From Candidatus Izimoplasma sp. HR2 (lineage in GTDB: Bacteria; Bacillota_I; Bacilli_A; Izemoplasmatales; Izemoplasmataceae), in contig JRFF01000045.1 in the NCBI GenBank assembly GCA_000753575.1, forward strand, positions 1-56,232: DNA of 56,232 nt, written 5' to 3'. Shown here piece by piece: positions 16,867-26,073 of this stretch (its first letter is position 1; each line of letters starts with the position of its first letter). The notes under the pieces were generated by a model. It saw only the letters and a program-made list of their open reading frames with translations. It was not told the origin of the DNA and searched no databases. A program made the translations under genes and the position numbers.

Positions 16867-17776
16867 CTTCTAAATTTTCTTGAAAATTACTAGTGCTTAT
16901 ATATGGAAAATCATCAATTATTAAACTATTTTTACCTAAGTTATTTTCATACTCTATTTCAAAGTAAAAGCGATGAATATAATCAATATCTCCAATATAA
17001 TTTAAGGGAACATACAAAGTTATACTTTGATTTTCTCTCAAGAGAATAGTTTGTTCTATTATGTTACTTGAACTTTTATAATTGTATTCATCAACTAATA
17101 ATATCTCTTTAACTTCAGTAAATAAGTCAGGTTCTACATATATTTCTGATAGAAAATAATTATTAAATTCTATTGTATTGCTGCCTAAAGAAAATCTATT
17201 AATAATTAGATTCTCATTACTTATATTATTCAATTCAATATATATTCCACTGACTGTATTAATTCCATCAATTTCAAAGACTGTGCTTGATAGATTACTT
17301 ACTGATATTTCATTATTTATATCATCATTAAAAACGTAGTTAAACTCTCCAATAAAGAGCTTTAGTTCTTCTGAGTTGTTATATTCAATACTTAGATAAG
17401 TCTTATTAAAATCTATTAAATAGTCATCGGTGTTAAATCCAATTTTGAGTTTAAATTCAACTAAATAATATTCTTCATTTGCATATGTATATGTTCCATT
17501 ACCAAATGATATATCGTTTATAGTTAACGAGATAATTTCTTCATCTAACTCACTATTTAAACTTACTGAAGAAATGTATTCTTTATTAAAATGGTATGTA
17601 TCATTTTTATTTACTAAAAACTCTATTTTAAAGGCTTCTAATTCACTACTTCTAAGTATTGAATAGATTTTTGGTGAAGAAATAATTTTAAGAGGTTTAT
17701 CATCTGGGATAAATAATAATGATATAAATATAACAAGTAAAAATGCTAGTAACCCAAATATTGTTTTAGACTTCAT
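16835..17776 (-). CDS. Membrane-anchored extracytoplasmic protein, unknown function
   Basis: A 313-residue protein with one N-terminal membrane segment (TIFGLLAFLLVIFISLLFIP) and a long Asn/Ser/Ile-rich, probably all-beta outer part. That part is made of alternating hydrophobic strands and may be two beta-sandwich domains. There is no lipobox cysteine and no recognised family. The start is the ATG at 17776 (a TTG precedes it). It overlaps the secreted-protein gene upstream and the ABC ATPase downstream, so it is part of the same operon. An accessory or substrate-holding role for the transporter is inference from context. Confidence 0.7.
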   Translation of the reverse strand: MKSKTIFGLLAFLLVIFISLLFIPDDKPLKIISSPKIYSILRSSELEAFKIEFLVNKNDTYHFNKEYISSVSLNSELDEEIISLTINDISFGNGTYTYANEEYYLVEFKLKIGFNTDDYLIDFNKTYLSIEYNNSEELKLFIGEFNYVFNDDINNEISVSNLSSTVFEIDGINTVSGIYIELNNISNENLIINRFSLGSNTIEFNNYFLSEIYVEPDLFTEVKEILLVDEYNYKSSSNIIEQTILLRENQSITLYVPLNYIGDIDYIHRFYFEIEYENNLGKNSLIIDDFPYISTSNFQENLEDEYIIYEIPN

Positions 17777-18404
17777 CAATTTGCTCTTTTCTTAAGCTAT
17801 AGTATTCGGTAGTTACAACAAATATTTCCCAGCCACCTTTTTTTACATTCTTAAAAAATCGAAAATACTTAGCTACTCCGTTGCTTACCTTACCATCTCC
17901 TCTAACTTCAACTGTTAATTTAGTCATAGGATCTATATATACTTTTATTTCAAATTCTTCATCTTTTTCCTGATATACAGTTGTTGTTATTGAGAATTTT
18001 AATTGCTCTTCAAGGCCTAATTTAAAGCCTTCATCAGTTGCACTTACTTTCATCCCAAGTGACCCAGTAACATTGTATTGTTTCTTAACATATTCATTTG
18101 ATTTAAATTCTAAATTTTGTGTAATTGGTGTTGTTCCTTCATTTACAATTACAAATAAAGTATCTTTCACATAGGATACTTCTTCGTTTTCCATTCTTGT
18201 ATATGTTCTCCAACCCCAAAATCTTTTTTTATCAATCTTATCATAATATTTTTCATATTCGTAGTTACTATAATTTTCTAAAAGTTTAGCTCCTCCATGT
18301 TCAAATACAAAATCTTTGTAAGTTAAATACTCATTCCCTTGTGACTCTTGAATAAATAATGAAGATATAAATACAAGCATTAATCCAATTACTATTTTTT
18401 TCAT
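17766..18404 (-). CDS. Secreted beta-rich protein, possibly aerolysin/ETX-MTX2-like
   Basis: A 212-residue precursor with a clear signal peptide (MKKIVIGLMLVFISSLFIQ, then ESQG). The mature part begins with a Tyr/Lys-rich segment. It continues as long amphipathic beta strands with alternating residues (NVTGSLGMKVSATDEG, EEQLKFSITTTVYQ, EFEIKVYIDPMTKLTVEV). That order of a Thr/Ser-rich strand pair followed by a V-P-like TKLTVEV strand resembles the pore-forming region of aerolysin/ETX-MTX2 toxins. This is a pattern impression, not a proven match. The start at 18404 is set by GGAGGTG. It leads the operon with the anchored protein and the ABC transporter. Confidence 0.65.
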   Translation of the reverse strand: MKKIVIGLMLVFISSLFIQESQGNEYLTYKDFVFEHGGAKLLENYSNYEYEKYYDKIDKKRFWGWRTYTRMENEEVSYVKDTLFVIVNEGTTPITQNLEFKSNEYVKKQYNVTGSLGMKVSATDEGFKLGLEEQLKFSITTTVYQEKDEEFEIKVYIDPMTKLTVEVRGDGKVSNGVAKYFRFFKNVKKGGWEIFVVTTEYYSLRKEQIDEV

Positions 18405-18419
18405 AATAAAAACACCTCC

Positions 18420-18436
18420 ATTACTATAGTAGTAAT
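18420..18436. promoter_or_regulatory. Palindrome upstream of the secreted-protein operon
   Basis: ATTACTA (18420-18426) and TAGTAAT (18430-18436) are perfect inverted repeats around three bases. They sit between the patatin stop and the ribosome site of the secreted-protein gene. Operator or small hairpin. Confidence 0.4.
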
Positions 18437-18457
18437 AAAGGCGTTGTTTTTCTTTTT

Positions 18458-19276
18458 TTAACAAAGAATATCTTTATATTTATCAATCATTATAAGAGTA
18501 TCTTTGTATCCTAAATCAAATCTTCTTTCAATATATCTTTTATTGAAATCAAGTATCCCTCTCAAAGATCTTTTAGGATGAACAGTTATTAGCTTTACTC
18601 CTTCAGCACTTTGTTTTTTTACAAATGATACTTTAAATAAATCAAGTACTATTACAATATCACAACCGATATCAACTAATGGCTGATAAGGTGTGTTATC
18701 AAGTAACCCACCATCGTAAAACGTTTGGTTATCTATTTCTATTGGTCTAAATACTACAGGAATAGCACAACTAGCAAGTAATGTTTTCTTTATAGTTTCA
18801 TTATCTAACTCTTTTAAATTTTGATATTTAATCTGTTTCTCTGATTTAAAGAAATGTTTATAGTTAGTACGTAATAAATCAAAGAATGTACTTTTCTCAT
18901 TTCCTAAATGAGTTGTAGCTACAAAAACATCTTTAGTTCTTATTTTATCGTAATCAACTGAACTATCAATTAGATTTTCTAATTGTCTTGTATTAAATAC
19001 ACCTCTATTTAAGAAATTAAGTTTTTCTTTAAATAATCTTTTATAAATTTGTTTTTCAATATTAAATAAACTATCTTTATTTAAACTCATCCATACTTTA
19101 TACGCAGTATCATAATCATCCATAGCAAACAAAGCTGCGTTTAAACTCCCTACACTAGCACCTGAATACGCACTAATACACTTATCTAACCCCTTCTCCT
19201 TAAAAGCTTTCCAAGCTCCAATCTGGTATGCACCTCGTGCACCTCCACCAGCTAAAGCCAAACCTATTTTAGCCAT
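18458..19276 (-). CDS. Patatin-like phospholipase
   Basis: A 272-residue patatin/RssA-type serine lipid hydrolase with a Ser-Asp dyad. The oxyanion motif GGGARG (10-15), nucleophile elbow GASVG with Ser41, and catalytic Asp in FYDGGLLDN are all intact, so it should be active on acyl lipids. No signal peptide is seen; it is probably cytosolic or peripheral. The start at 19276 follows AAGGAGGG; the outer frame start lacks a ribosome site. It lies 53 bases upstream of the secreted-protein/ABC operon on the same strand, and no clear terminator separates them. Confidence 0.93.
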   Translation of the reverse strand: MAKIGLALAGGGARGAYQIGAWKAFKEKGLDKCISAYSGASVGSLNAALFAMDDYDTAYKVWMSLNKDSLFNIEKQIYKRLFKEKLNFLNRGVFNTRQLENLIDSSVDYDKIRTKDVFVATTHLGNEKSTFFDLLRTNYKHFFKSEKQIKYQNLKELDNETIKKTLLASCAIPVVFRPIEIDNQTFYDGGLLDNTPYQPLVDIGCDIVIVLDLFKVSFVKKQSAEGVKLITVHPKRSLRGILDFNKRYIERRFDLGYKDTLIMIDKYKDILC

Positions 19277-19330
19277 ACAATCCCTCCTTGTAAAATTCAT
19301 AATTTGTTACTATATTATACCATATTATAA

Positions 19331-20182
19331 CTAATATTTATATTTATATGTTTTAAGTTCAATATCAATAGAAACATCAAGTGAATCAAGCAAGTACAAC
19401 TCTTCTTTAGCTTTAATACTTGACTTCCAGTAATGAGGAGTCATTAATAATAAACTCTTTAAATCAGCATTTTTAACAGAAATAACTTCCTTTAGATTAG
19501 AACTATTAATTTTTATAAAACTGACTGAGTCAAGTTCATTTCTATCTTCTCTTTTTAAAATAATATTTGGATAAATTATTTCTTTTAGTTCAATTAAATG
19601 TCCTTGATTAGGTGATATAACAAATAATAATCCATCTTTTTTTAGTACTCTTTCACATTCAGTTAAAGTAATAGGACTAAAAATAGAGATTAATATATCT
19701 ACTGAATTGTTTAAATAAGGTAACTTATTAGTTGATCCAACTACCCAGTTAATACTTTTATCAAGTTTACATGCTTCAACTATTCCACTTTTTGAAATGT
19801 CTATCCCATAATAATTTATTAAAGTTTTATCTAAACTATCCTTTATTTCTTTTAGATAATATCCAATACCACATCCAAGATCAAGAATAGATGTATTTTC
19901 TTTTTTACCTTTTAATTCTTGTTTTATAGTTCTAACTAATAAATTAGATATAGATTTATAATAACCACCAAATAGAATATTCTTTCTTGCATTTAACATC
20001 TCTGATGAATCACCATGAATCTTACCTTTAATTTGATTGCTCATTAATAAATTAATATATCCTTGTTTAGCAATATCAAAACAATGATTATTTTGACATG
20101 AAAACATCTTATTATTAGTATCTTTTATTAAACTTTCTCCACAATTTGGGCATTTTAAGATAGAATCATTATATTTAAACAT
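19331..20182 (-). CDS. rlmA: 23S rRNA (guanine-N1)-methyltransferase, RlmA family
   Basis: A 283-residue enzyme methylating N1 of G745 or G748 of 23S rRNA. It opens with the family zinc motif CPNCGESL...CQNNHCFDIAKQGYINLL, continues with HGDSSEMLNARKNIL, and has the SAM motif ILDLGCGIGYY and the NQGHL segment. This is the RlmA pattern known from RlmA(I)/RlmA(II). Which guanine is modified cannot be decided. The start at 20182 is chosen from GGTGA five bases upstream; two outer candidates have worse spacing. Confidence 0.9.
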   Translation of the reverse strand: MFKYNDSILKCPNCGESLIKDTNNKMFSCQNNHCFDIAKQGYINLLMSNQIKGKIHGDSSEMLNARKNILFGGYYKSISNLLVRTIKQELKGKKENTSILDLGCGIGYYLKEIKDSLDKTLINYYGIDISKSGIVEACKLDKSINWVVGSTNKLPYLNNSVDILISIFSPITLTECERVLKKDGLLFVISPNQGHLIELKEIIYPNIILKREDRNELDSVSFIKINSSNLKEVISVKNADLKSLLLMTPHYWKSSIKAKEELYLLDSLDVSIDIELKTYKYKY

Positions 20183-20271
20183 TAATTTCACCATGCCTTT
20201 CAAATTGAGTTTAAGTATTACTTACTCGCAATACTATTAACATATTATAACATATTATTTACTTTTAAAAT

Positions 20272-20299
20272 TAAAAAGAAGCCATATTATGGCCTCTTT
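20272..20299 (-). terminator. Terminator after the cyclophilin gene
   Basis: AAAGAAGCCAT (20275-20285) and ATGGCCTCTTT (20289-20299) form a stem with one mismatch and a three-base loop, closing the nadD operon. Confidence 0.7.
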
Positions 20300-20311
20300 A
20301 CAATTTCTTAA

Positions 20312-20755
20312 TTATGATAACATTTTTGATATAATTGACATTTCTTTAATTATATCACCTTGTTTAATATTTAAAATATCTTCTATTTTACTAGTTACTT
20401 TACCAAAGACAGTATGAACACCATCTAAATGTGGGAAGTAATCATGTGCTATAAAGAATTGACTTCCACCTGTATCTTTTCCAGCATGAGCCATTGATAA
20501 AGCTCCTGGTTCATGAATATGTGGATTTCCTTTTGTTTCACATTTAATTTGGTAACCAGGTCCACCAGTTCCTGTACCTTGTGGGCAACCACCTTGAGCT
20601 ACAAACCCAGGGATTACTCTATGGAAATTAAGACCATTATAAAATCCTTTTTCAATTAGTTTTACAAAGTTATCTACTGTACCTGGTGCTTCTTTTTCAA
20701 ATAATTCGATTATTATTTCTGTGTTATCTTTTTCTAATATTAATTTTGCTTGCAT
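20312..20755 (-). CDS. Peptidyl-prolyl cis-trans isomerase, cyclophilin type
   Basis: A 147-residue cytosolic cyclophilin without signal peptide. It contains the active-site [13 protein letters not shown], the GTGTGGPGY loop and [16 protein letters not shown], so the catalytic Arg and substrate pocket are intact. The role is proline isomerisation in protein folding. It starts nine bases after mnmA and is the last gene of the nadD-nadE-mnmA-cyclophilin run. Confidence 0.95.
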   Translation of the reverse strand: MQAKLILEKDNTEIIIELFEKEAPGTVDNFVKLIEKGFYNGLNFHRVIPGFVAQGGCPQGTGTGGPGYQIKCETKGNPHIHEPGALSMAHAGKDTGGSQFFIAHDYFPHLDGVHTVFGKVTSKIEDILNIKQGDIIKEMSIISKMLS

Positions 20756-20764
20756 AATATCCTC

Positions 20765-21898
20765 CTAATATTTTCTTTTCTCTTTATTTTTATATACTTC
20801 TTTAATAAATCCGCCACCTAAGCAACGATCATCTTGATAAATTACACAAGCTTGTCCTGGCGTAACTGCTCGAACGTCTTCTAAGAACGTAACTAGTAGT
20901 TCATCACCTACATGTTTAATTGTTACTTCTGTATCAGCTTGTCTATATCTGAATTTTGCAGTATATACAAATTTATTATCAAATTCATCATGATTAATTA
21001 AGTTAACATCATCAATTAAACATGAATCAGCATATAACGTAGGATGATGGAATCCTTGTCCAATTATTAATTCATTCTTGGCTAAGTCTTTTCCGATAAC
21101 AAACCAAGGTTCATTTCCATACTCACTACTTCCACCTATACCAAGCCCTTTTCTTTGGCCGATAGTATAATACATTAATCCACTATGTTGTCTAATTACT
21201 TTACCTTCAAGCGTAACCATATTACCTTTCTTACTAGGTAAATAGTTGCTTAAGAACTTTTCAAAATCACGTTCTCCAATAAAACAAATTCCTGTGGAAT
21301 CTTTTTTATCTTTGGTAGGTAAATCATATTTATGTGCTAAATCTCTTACTTCTTTTTTAGTTAAATGTCCAATCGGAAATAAAGTCTTAGCTAACTGAGA
21401 TTCATTTAACTGACTTAAGAAATATGTTTGATCTTTATTATCATCAATTCCTCTAAACATTGTTGGTCTTTTACCAACTATAGCAACTCTTGCGTAATGT
21501 CCCATTGCGATAAAGTCAGCGTTAAACTTTTTCGCATATTTTATAAACGCATCAAATTTTATATATTTATTACATAAAATATCAGGATTAGGAGTTCTAC
21601 CTTTTTTATATTCATCTAGGAAATAAGTAAAGACATTATCCCAGTATTCTTCAATGAAGTCTACTCTATGAATAGGTATTCCTATTTTTTCAGCTACTTT
21701 CTCTGCATCTTGGTAATCTTTTTCTTGTGAACATATCTCATCATCCAGTTCAGGATTACCTAGTACATCATTATTAGTGCTTGAATCCCAGTTTCTCATA
21801 AAAAGACCAATAACATTAAACCCTTGTTCTTTTAATAAAACTGCGGCTACACTACTGTCTACTCCACCACTTAATCCTACTACTACTGTTTTTTTCAA
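20765..21898 (-). CDS. mnmA: tRNA-specific 2-thiouridylase MnmA
   Basis: MnmA puts sulfur on U34 of tRNA Lys, Glu and Gln. The N-terminal PP-loop is VVGLSGGVDSSVAA. The first catalytic Cys is in PNPDILCNKYIKF, and the second, persulfide-forming Cys is in STGICFIGERDF. The C-terminal beta barrel ends with VTPGQACVIY and GGGFI. The start is probably the TTG at 21898: GAGGTG lies six bases before it, and the GTG at 21907 is inside that ribosome site. It has about 377 residues and follows nadE by 17 bases. Confidence 0.95.
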   Translation of the reverse strand: MKKTVVVGLSGGVDSSVAAVLLKEQGFNVIGLFMRNWDSSTNNDVLGNPELDDEICSQEKDYQDAEKVAEKIGIPIHRVDFIEEYWDNVFTYFLDEYKKGRTPNPDILCNKYIKFDAFIKYAKKFNADFIAMGHYARVAIVGKRPTMFRGIDDNKDQTYFLSQLNESQLAKTLFPIGHLTKKEVRDLAHKYDLPTKDKKDSTGICFIGERDFEKFLSNYLPSKKGNMVTLEGKVIRQHSGLMYYTIGQRKGLGIGGSSEYGNEPWFVIGKDLAKNELIIGQGFHHPTLYADSCLIDDVNLINHDEFDNKFVYTAKFRYRQADTEVTIKHVGDELLVTFLEDVRAVTPGQACVIYQDDRCLGGGFIKEVYKNKEKRKY

Positions 21899-21915
21899 TT
21901 TGTTCACCTCTTTTA

Positions 21916-23781
21916 CTACCTATTATCTATATCACTTGGAAGTCTTAAATCACCACGAGGAGATACGCTAATATCTATAATCTTAGGTGAATCTGGACTT
22001 GCTTGTCTTTTAAATTGTTGTGAATAAAATCTTTTAAAGAAATTATTTGAATATTTATTAGATTCTTCTTTTGTTAAATCAAATACTTTTTCTATAAGCC
22101 ACTTAATTCTATACTCTTGATCACCAAATCTTAAAACTCTGTGAATTATAAAATCATTAATTTCATATTTACCAATAGTTTCTTCAGTTATCTGATTAGA
22201 TGTTAATTCAGGTGTTATTGGAGTATCTAATATACTTAATAAAGTATCTCTTACATCTTCACTAAATTTATACATAGCATAATTATATATCATAAACCTA
22301 ACTAATGTCTTAGGAATGCCTGCATTTATTCCATACATACTCATTTGGTCACCGTTATAAGTACACCAACCTAGTGCTAACTCGCTTAAATCACCAGTTC
22401 CAAGAACTAGTCCATCATTTTTATTTGCTAGATTCATAAGAATCATAGTTCTAGCTCTTGCTTGTGTATTTTCATAAGTTATATCTTCAGTAACTCCATC
22501 ATGTCCTATTAAATCAAAATGATCTTTTACATGTTTACTAATATCAATATTTAAAGCTGTTACTCCTAAGTTATTCATTAAATCAATAGCATTCTTTAAA
22601 GTTTTTTTAGAAGTATGAAGCCCAGGCATTGTAACACCAATAATATGTTTTCTTTCAATTCCTAAATTATCATATACGCGGATAGCTATTTGAAGAGCGA
22701 GTGTTGAATCAAGCCCTCCACTAACACCAATTACTAAACTTTTCGCACGCACATGTTTTACTCTTTTAATTAAAGCATTTTCTTGTAAAGCAGCAATTTT
22801 TTCAAAATCACTTAAGATATTTACTTTCGGTACAAATGGCGTGCTATCAAACTTTTTTGAGAAATGGTATTCCTTTGATTTTTTTATTTTAATTTCTACA
22901 TTAATAATTCCAAAATCAAATTTATTTAAAGTATCTCTATAACTTGCATTAGTTCTTCTACTAAAATCTATTTTATTAAAATCAATATCTCCGTAAATTA
23001 CTTCTGAATCTTGATTAAAGTTTTCTGTCTCTACTAATAATTCTGAGTTTTGAGCAATTAAGTTATGTCCACTAAACACAGTTTCACTAGTTGATTCATT
23101 GACTCCAGCACTACTATAAACATAAGCTCCTGCATTTCTTCTTGAATGTTCTAAAATAGCTCTTGTTCTAATTTCTCTTTTACCTAAAACTTCATTAGAA
23201 GCACTTAAGTTAAGAATCATTTTAGCTCCATTCATTGACAAGATATTTCCTGGGCTAAACGGTGCCCACATATCTTCACATATTTCAACTCCAAAACTAA
23301 CTTCTTCGTCAGGAGTTTTAAATACGATATATCCAAATGGTACAACTTGATTTAAGTATTTAACTTCTTTTCTTTTTTCTACTATGTCAAATCCACTTTG
23401 GAACCATCGCTTTTCATAAAATTCACCTGTATTAGGTAAATAGAATTTAGGAACTATTCCTAAAATCTTATCTTCTTGAATTACAAAAGCACAGTTATAT
23501 AAAACTGAGTCTATTTCAAGTGGAGCACCAATAACAACAATCCCTTTATAAGGATTATTATTTAATAAGTATTCTATTTCATCAACTACATCCCTTAACA
23601 TACTCTCTTGAAAGAAAAGATCATTACAAGTATACGCAGTAACCCCTAGTTCTGGGAATACAGTAATACTTGAATCAACATCTTTTAAGATATTAATCAT
23701 CTCTTTAATGTTATATGTAGGGTTTCCTACTTTTAACTTAGGTGTAACACTCGCAACTTTTAAAAAGCCATTTTTATACAT
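21916..23781 (-). CDS. nadE: Glutamine-dependent NAD+ synthetase
   Basis: It converts nicotinate adenine dinucleotide to NAD+ with glutamine as the ammonia donor. Residues 1 to about 300 are a nitrilase-type glutaminase with the Glu-Lys-Cys triad in VFPELGVTAYT, GIVPKFYLPN and VEICEDMW. The rest is the synthetase with the PP-loop GVSGGLDSTLAL and the GTGDLSELALGW motif. The 621 residues match two-domain NadE. The start is the ATG at 23781, six bases after GAGGTG and one base after the nadD stop, so the last two NAD steps are coupled. Confidence 0.96.
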   Translation of the reverse strand: MYKNGFLKVASVTPKLKVGNPTYNIKEMINILKDVDSSITVFPELGVTAYTCNDLFFQESMLRDVVDEIEYLLNNNPYKGIVVIGAPLEIDSVLYNCAFVIQEDKILGIVPKFYLPNTGEFYEKRWFQSGFDIVEKRKEVKYLNQVVPFGYIVFKTPDEEVSFGVEICEDMWAPFSPGNILSMNGAKMILNLSASNEVLGKREIRTRAILEHSRRNAGAYVYSSAGVNESTSETVFSGHNLIAQNSELLVETENFNQDSEVIYGDIDFNKIDFSRRTNASYRDTLNKFDFGIINVEIKIKKSKEYHFSKKFDSTPFVPKVNILSDFEKIAALQENALIKRVKHVRAKSLVIGVSGGLDSTLALQIAIRVYDNLGIERKHIIGVTMPGLHTSKKTLKNAIDLMNNLGVTALNIDISKHVKDHFDLIGHDGVTEDITYENTQARARTMILMNLANKNDGLVLGTGDLSELALGWCTYNGDQMSMYGINAGIPKTLVRFMIYNYAMYKFSEDVRDTLLSILDTPITPELTSNQITEETIGKYEINDFIIHRVLRFGDQEYRIKWLIEKVFDLTKEESNKYSNNFFKRFYSQQFKRQASPDSPKIIDISVSPRGDLRLPSDIDNR

Positions 23782-23782
23782 A

Positions 23783-24358
23783 CTATTCACCTCGATAAAG
23801 TTTATTTTTTACAATGTAATCAAATACTTCACTATTAACTAATTCTTTATTGAATGTTTCTCTAAAATTTGTACTACTAATATCAAGTTTAAAATCCTTA
23901 TATATTATAAAACTATTTATATGTTTTTTCAATATAATATCTTGTTTAATTACTTTATTTATATCAATTCCATTTCTTCCTAAAACGATTATCTTAAATT
24001 CAGATAAAATACCTTCTATATTAATCCATTTACGCATCATTAAAAGGTTGTCAGCCCCAACAACAAAGGCAATATCACAATTATACTTATCACTTAATCT
24101 AATAAGTGACTGATATGTACCTAAGTAATCACTATCTTCAAGTTCGAGGTCACATATACTAATACTGTCATACTTTTTTGTAGCAAGTTCCAACATATTT
24201 TTACGATGGTGATTACTAACAAGTTCACTCTTAGTATAAGCATTACTTACAGGTAAAAATATAAAAGTATCAGCTTCCATTTTACTTATGACATATTTAT
24301 AAACTTCTATATGTGCATTAGTAACAGGATTAAACGCTCCACCAAATACAATTTTCAT
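23783..24358 (-). CDS. nadD: Nicotinate-nucleotide adenylyltransferase
   Basis: NadD makes nicotinate adenine dinucleotide from NaMN and ATP. It has the nucleotidyltransferase start MKIVFGGAFNPVTNAHIEV (GGxFNPxTxxH), the F(I/L)P(V) strand, FVVGADNLLMMRKW and the ISSTNFRE end motif (ISST.(I/F)R). It has 191 residues from the ATG at 24358, after GGAGGTGGTAAAT. It is the first gene of the nadD-nadE-mnmA-cyclophilin operon. Confidence 0.95.
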   Translation of the reverse strand: MKIVFGGAFNPVTNAHIEVYKYVISKMEADTFIFLPVSNAYTKSELVSNHHRKNMLELATKKYDSISICDLELEDSDYLGTYQSLIRLSDKYNCDIAFVVGADNLLMMRKWINIEGILSEFKIIVLGRNGIDINKVIKQDIILKKHINSFIIYKDFKLDISSTNFRETFNKELVNSEVFDYIVKNKLYRGE

Positions 24359-24463
24359 ATTTACCACCTCCAAATAAAGTATAACATACTAAATATAATA
24401 ATGTTTAGAAAAAGTATTGTAATTTTCTTGATAATTTAATCTATTACAATATTTTTATAGCTA

Positions 24464-24503
24464 TAATAAAAACATCACTAAATATTTATCTTAGTGATGT
24501 TTA
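24464..24503 (-). terminator. Terminator after the membrane-tethered protein gene
   Basis: AAACATCACTAA and TTAGTGATGTTT form a twelve-pair stem around an eight to nine base loop. A T-rich stretch follows in the minus direction. Confidence 0.75.
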
Positions 24504-24529
24504 ATCTTAATTATTATTAAGCCTATGTT

Positions 24530-25756
24530 CTATTTACTCAATTTTTTTATCCACCCTGAATCGTAAACTGATTCTCCTAAAATAATTGAAAATAATTCTA
24601 TAGTCCTATACTCTCTATAAAATATAGCACCTCTTTCTTTATTATTGCTACATTGTATTGTTTCTTCCCCAATAATACTTACATATTGACAGGTTTCTTC
24701 AAGTTCAATTAAGTCTGTTAAATTTAAATCTAAATCATATATTTGAATATCTATTAATTCTTGATCAGAATCACAGATATATTGAATAATATTTTCCTCA
24801 GTAATATTTATTTCATACCCAAAAGGAACTATAAATTCAGAAAGTACGTTATAATTATCGTCACTTTTTATAATGATTCTTTCGTTTAAATTTGTCTCAT
24901 AAACACTATAAATAAATACTTCTGAATAAATAGATTTAATATATACCTGAATTAAATATTGTTCATCTGTAATGGCTGAGTAATCTATTTCATCTAATGT
25001 TTCAGTTTCAAAATTATAGATTTCTATTTTTAAATTACTTCCATTATTAATATATAGATTATTATTAATATAATATACTTGATCACTATATCTAGATTTA
25101 TCATCAAGAAGATATTCATGAACAATTGTATTAGATAAAGCATCATAAATATAATATTGATTACTTAAATATGAATAAAAGATAATATGTGTATCTGTAA
25201 TACTCTTATACCGAGGTGCAACAACATTTAAGGGTACCAGACTTATCACTTTTGTTTCTATATCTACTAGATAGAAATTTGTAATTACTGGATTGGTTTT
25301 GAAATCATATGATTGAATTAATAATTTACCATCAACAATAGCGCTAAAATACTCACCCTTTTCTAATTTATAAAATAATACTAACCCTTCATTAACTTGT
25401 TTATATATCCCTAAACTAAACCCACTATCAGTTTCTATATTTTGGAAATATTGTTCATTATTATATGTGTCAATATATACTGTAGAGGCTTGGTTATCAG
25501 TGTTAATTCCATTAAATGCAAAATAGGCAGCAACTATAATAATATTTACAACTATAAATGAAAATAAGCTAATTAAGAATCCGTAGTATATGTTTTTATT
25601 TTTTTTACTATAAAATTCTAAAGATAAAAGATAAATAAAATATAGAGTTATATTTAAATAAAGTAACGAAACCGCTACTTCAGTTTCCTGAAATTCTGTG
25701 TATATAAATAGTACAATATATAATACTATTGGTATTAAGAATTTAGTATATTTCAT
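24530..25756 (-). CDS. Membrane-tethered protein with a large beta-rich outer domain
   Basis: A 408-residue protein. The first about 90 residues contain three hydrophobic helices. The remaining about 315 residues are extracytoplasmic with repeated blade-like units such as FYLVDIETKVISLVPL, FYSYLSNQYYIYDALSN and KIEIYNFETETLDEI. The recurring Y-x-Y/hydrophobic strands followed by D-x-x-T turns suggest a beta-propeller. No known family is recognised. The start is the ATG at 25756 after GGAGAAG, one base past the stop of the 25758-26063 gene, so both form a two-gene operon. Confidence 0.7.
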   Translation of the reverse strand: MKYTKFLIPIVLYIVLFIYTEFQETEVAVSLLYLNITLYFIYLLSLEFYSKKNKNIYYGFLISLFSFIVVNIIIVAAYFAFNGINTDNQASTVYIDTYNNEQYFQNIETDSGFSLGIYKQVNEGLVLFYKLEKGEYFSAIVDGKLLIQSYDFKTNPVITNFYLVDIETKVISLVPLNVVAPRYKSITDTHIIFYSYLSNQYYIYDALSNTIVHEYLLDDKSRYSDQVYYINNNLYINNGSNLKIEIYNFETETLDEIDYSAITDEQYLIQVYIKSIYSEVFIYSVYETNLNERIIIKSDDNYNVLSEFIVPFGYEINITEENIIQYICDSDQELIDIQIYDLDLNLTDLIELEETCQYVSIIGEETIQCSNNKERGAIFYREYRTIELFSIILGESVYDSGWIKKLSK

Positions 25757-25757
25757 A

Positions 25758-26063
25758 TTAAACTTCTCCACTCTCTAGAATAAATATTATATAATGTATT
25801 GATGCAGTTGTTATAAATGATAAAAAATATATAACGAAGAAAATATAATATGACTTAATTAATCTATTAAGGTCTAATTTTTCTTCGTTAATAATTAGTT
25901 TGATTGCCTTAAATGAGAAAAATAATATTATAAATAATATTGCTAAATAGAAATAAATTAATACTATAGATTCTTTCCAAAGAAACGGGTAAACAAAAAA
26001 TAGAAAAATTGGTATTCCAAGAAAAAATATTTCTATTTGTTTTTCACGAGTTTTTATTTTCAT
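25758..26063 (-). CDS. Small three-helix membrane protein
   Basis: A 101-residue protein with three predicted membrane segments (about 12-28, 34-55 and 72-95) and charged ends. No family is recognised. No good ribosome site precedes the ATG, so weak or leaderless-like translation is possible. It is the first gene of a two-gene operon with the tethered propeller-like protein. A near-perfect palindrome begins 11 bases upstream of its start. Confidence 0.65.
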   Translation of the reverse strand: MKIKTREKQIEIFFLGIPIFLFFVYPFLWKESIVLIYFYLAILFIILFFSFKAIKLIINEEKLDLNRLIKSYYIFFVIYFLSFITTASIHYIIFILESGEV

Positions 26064-26073
26064 AATTAATGTA

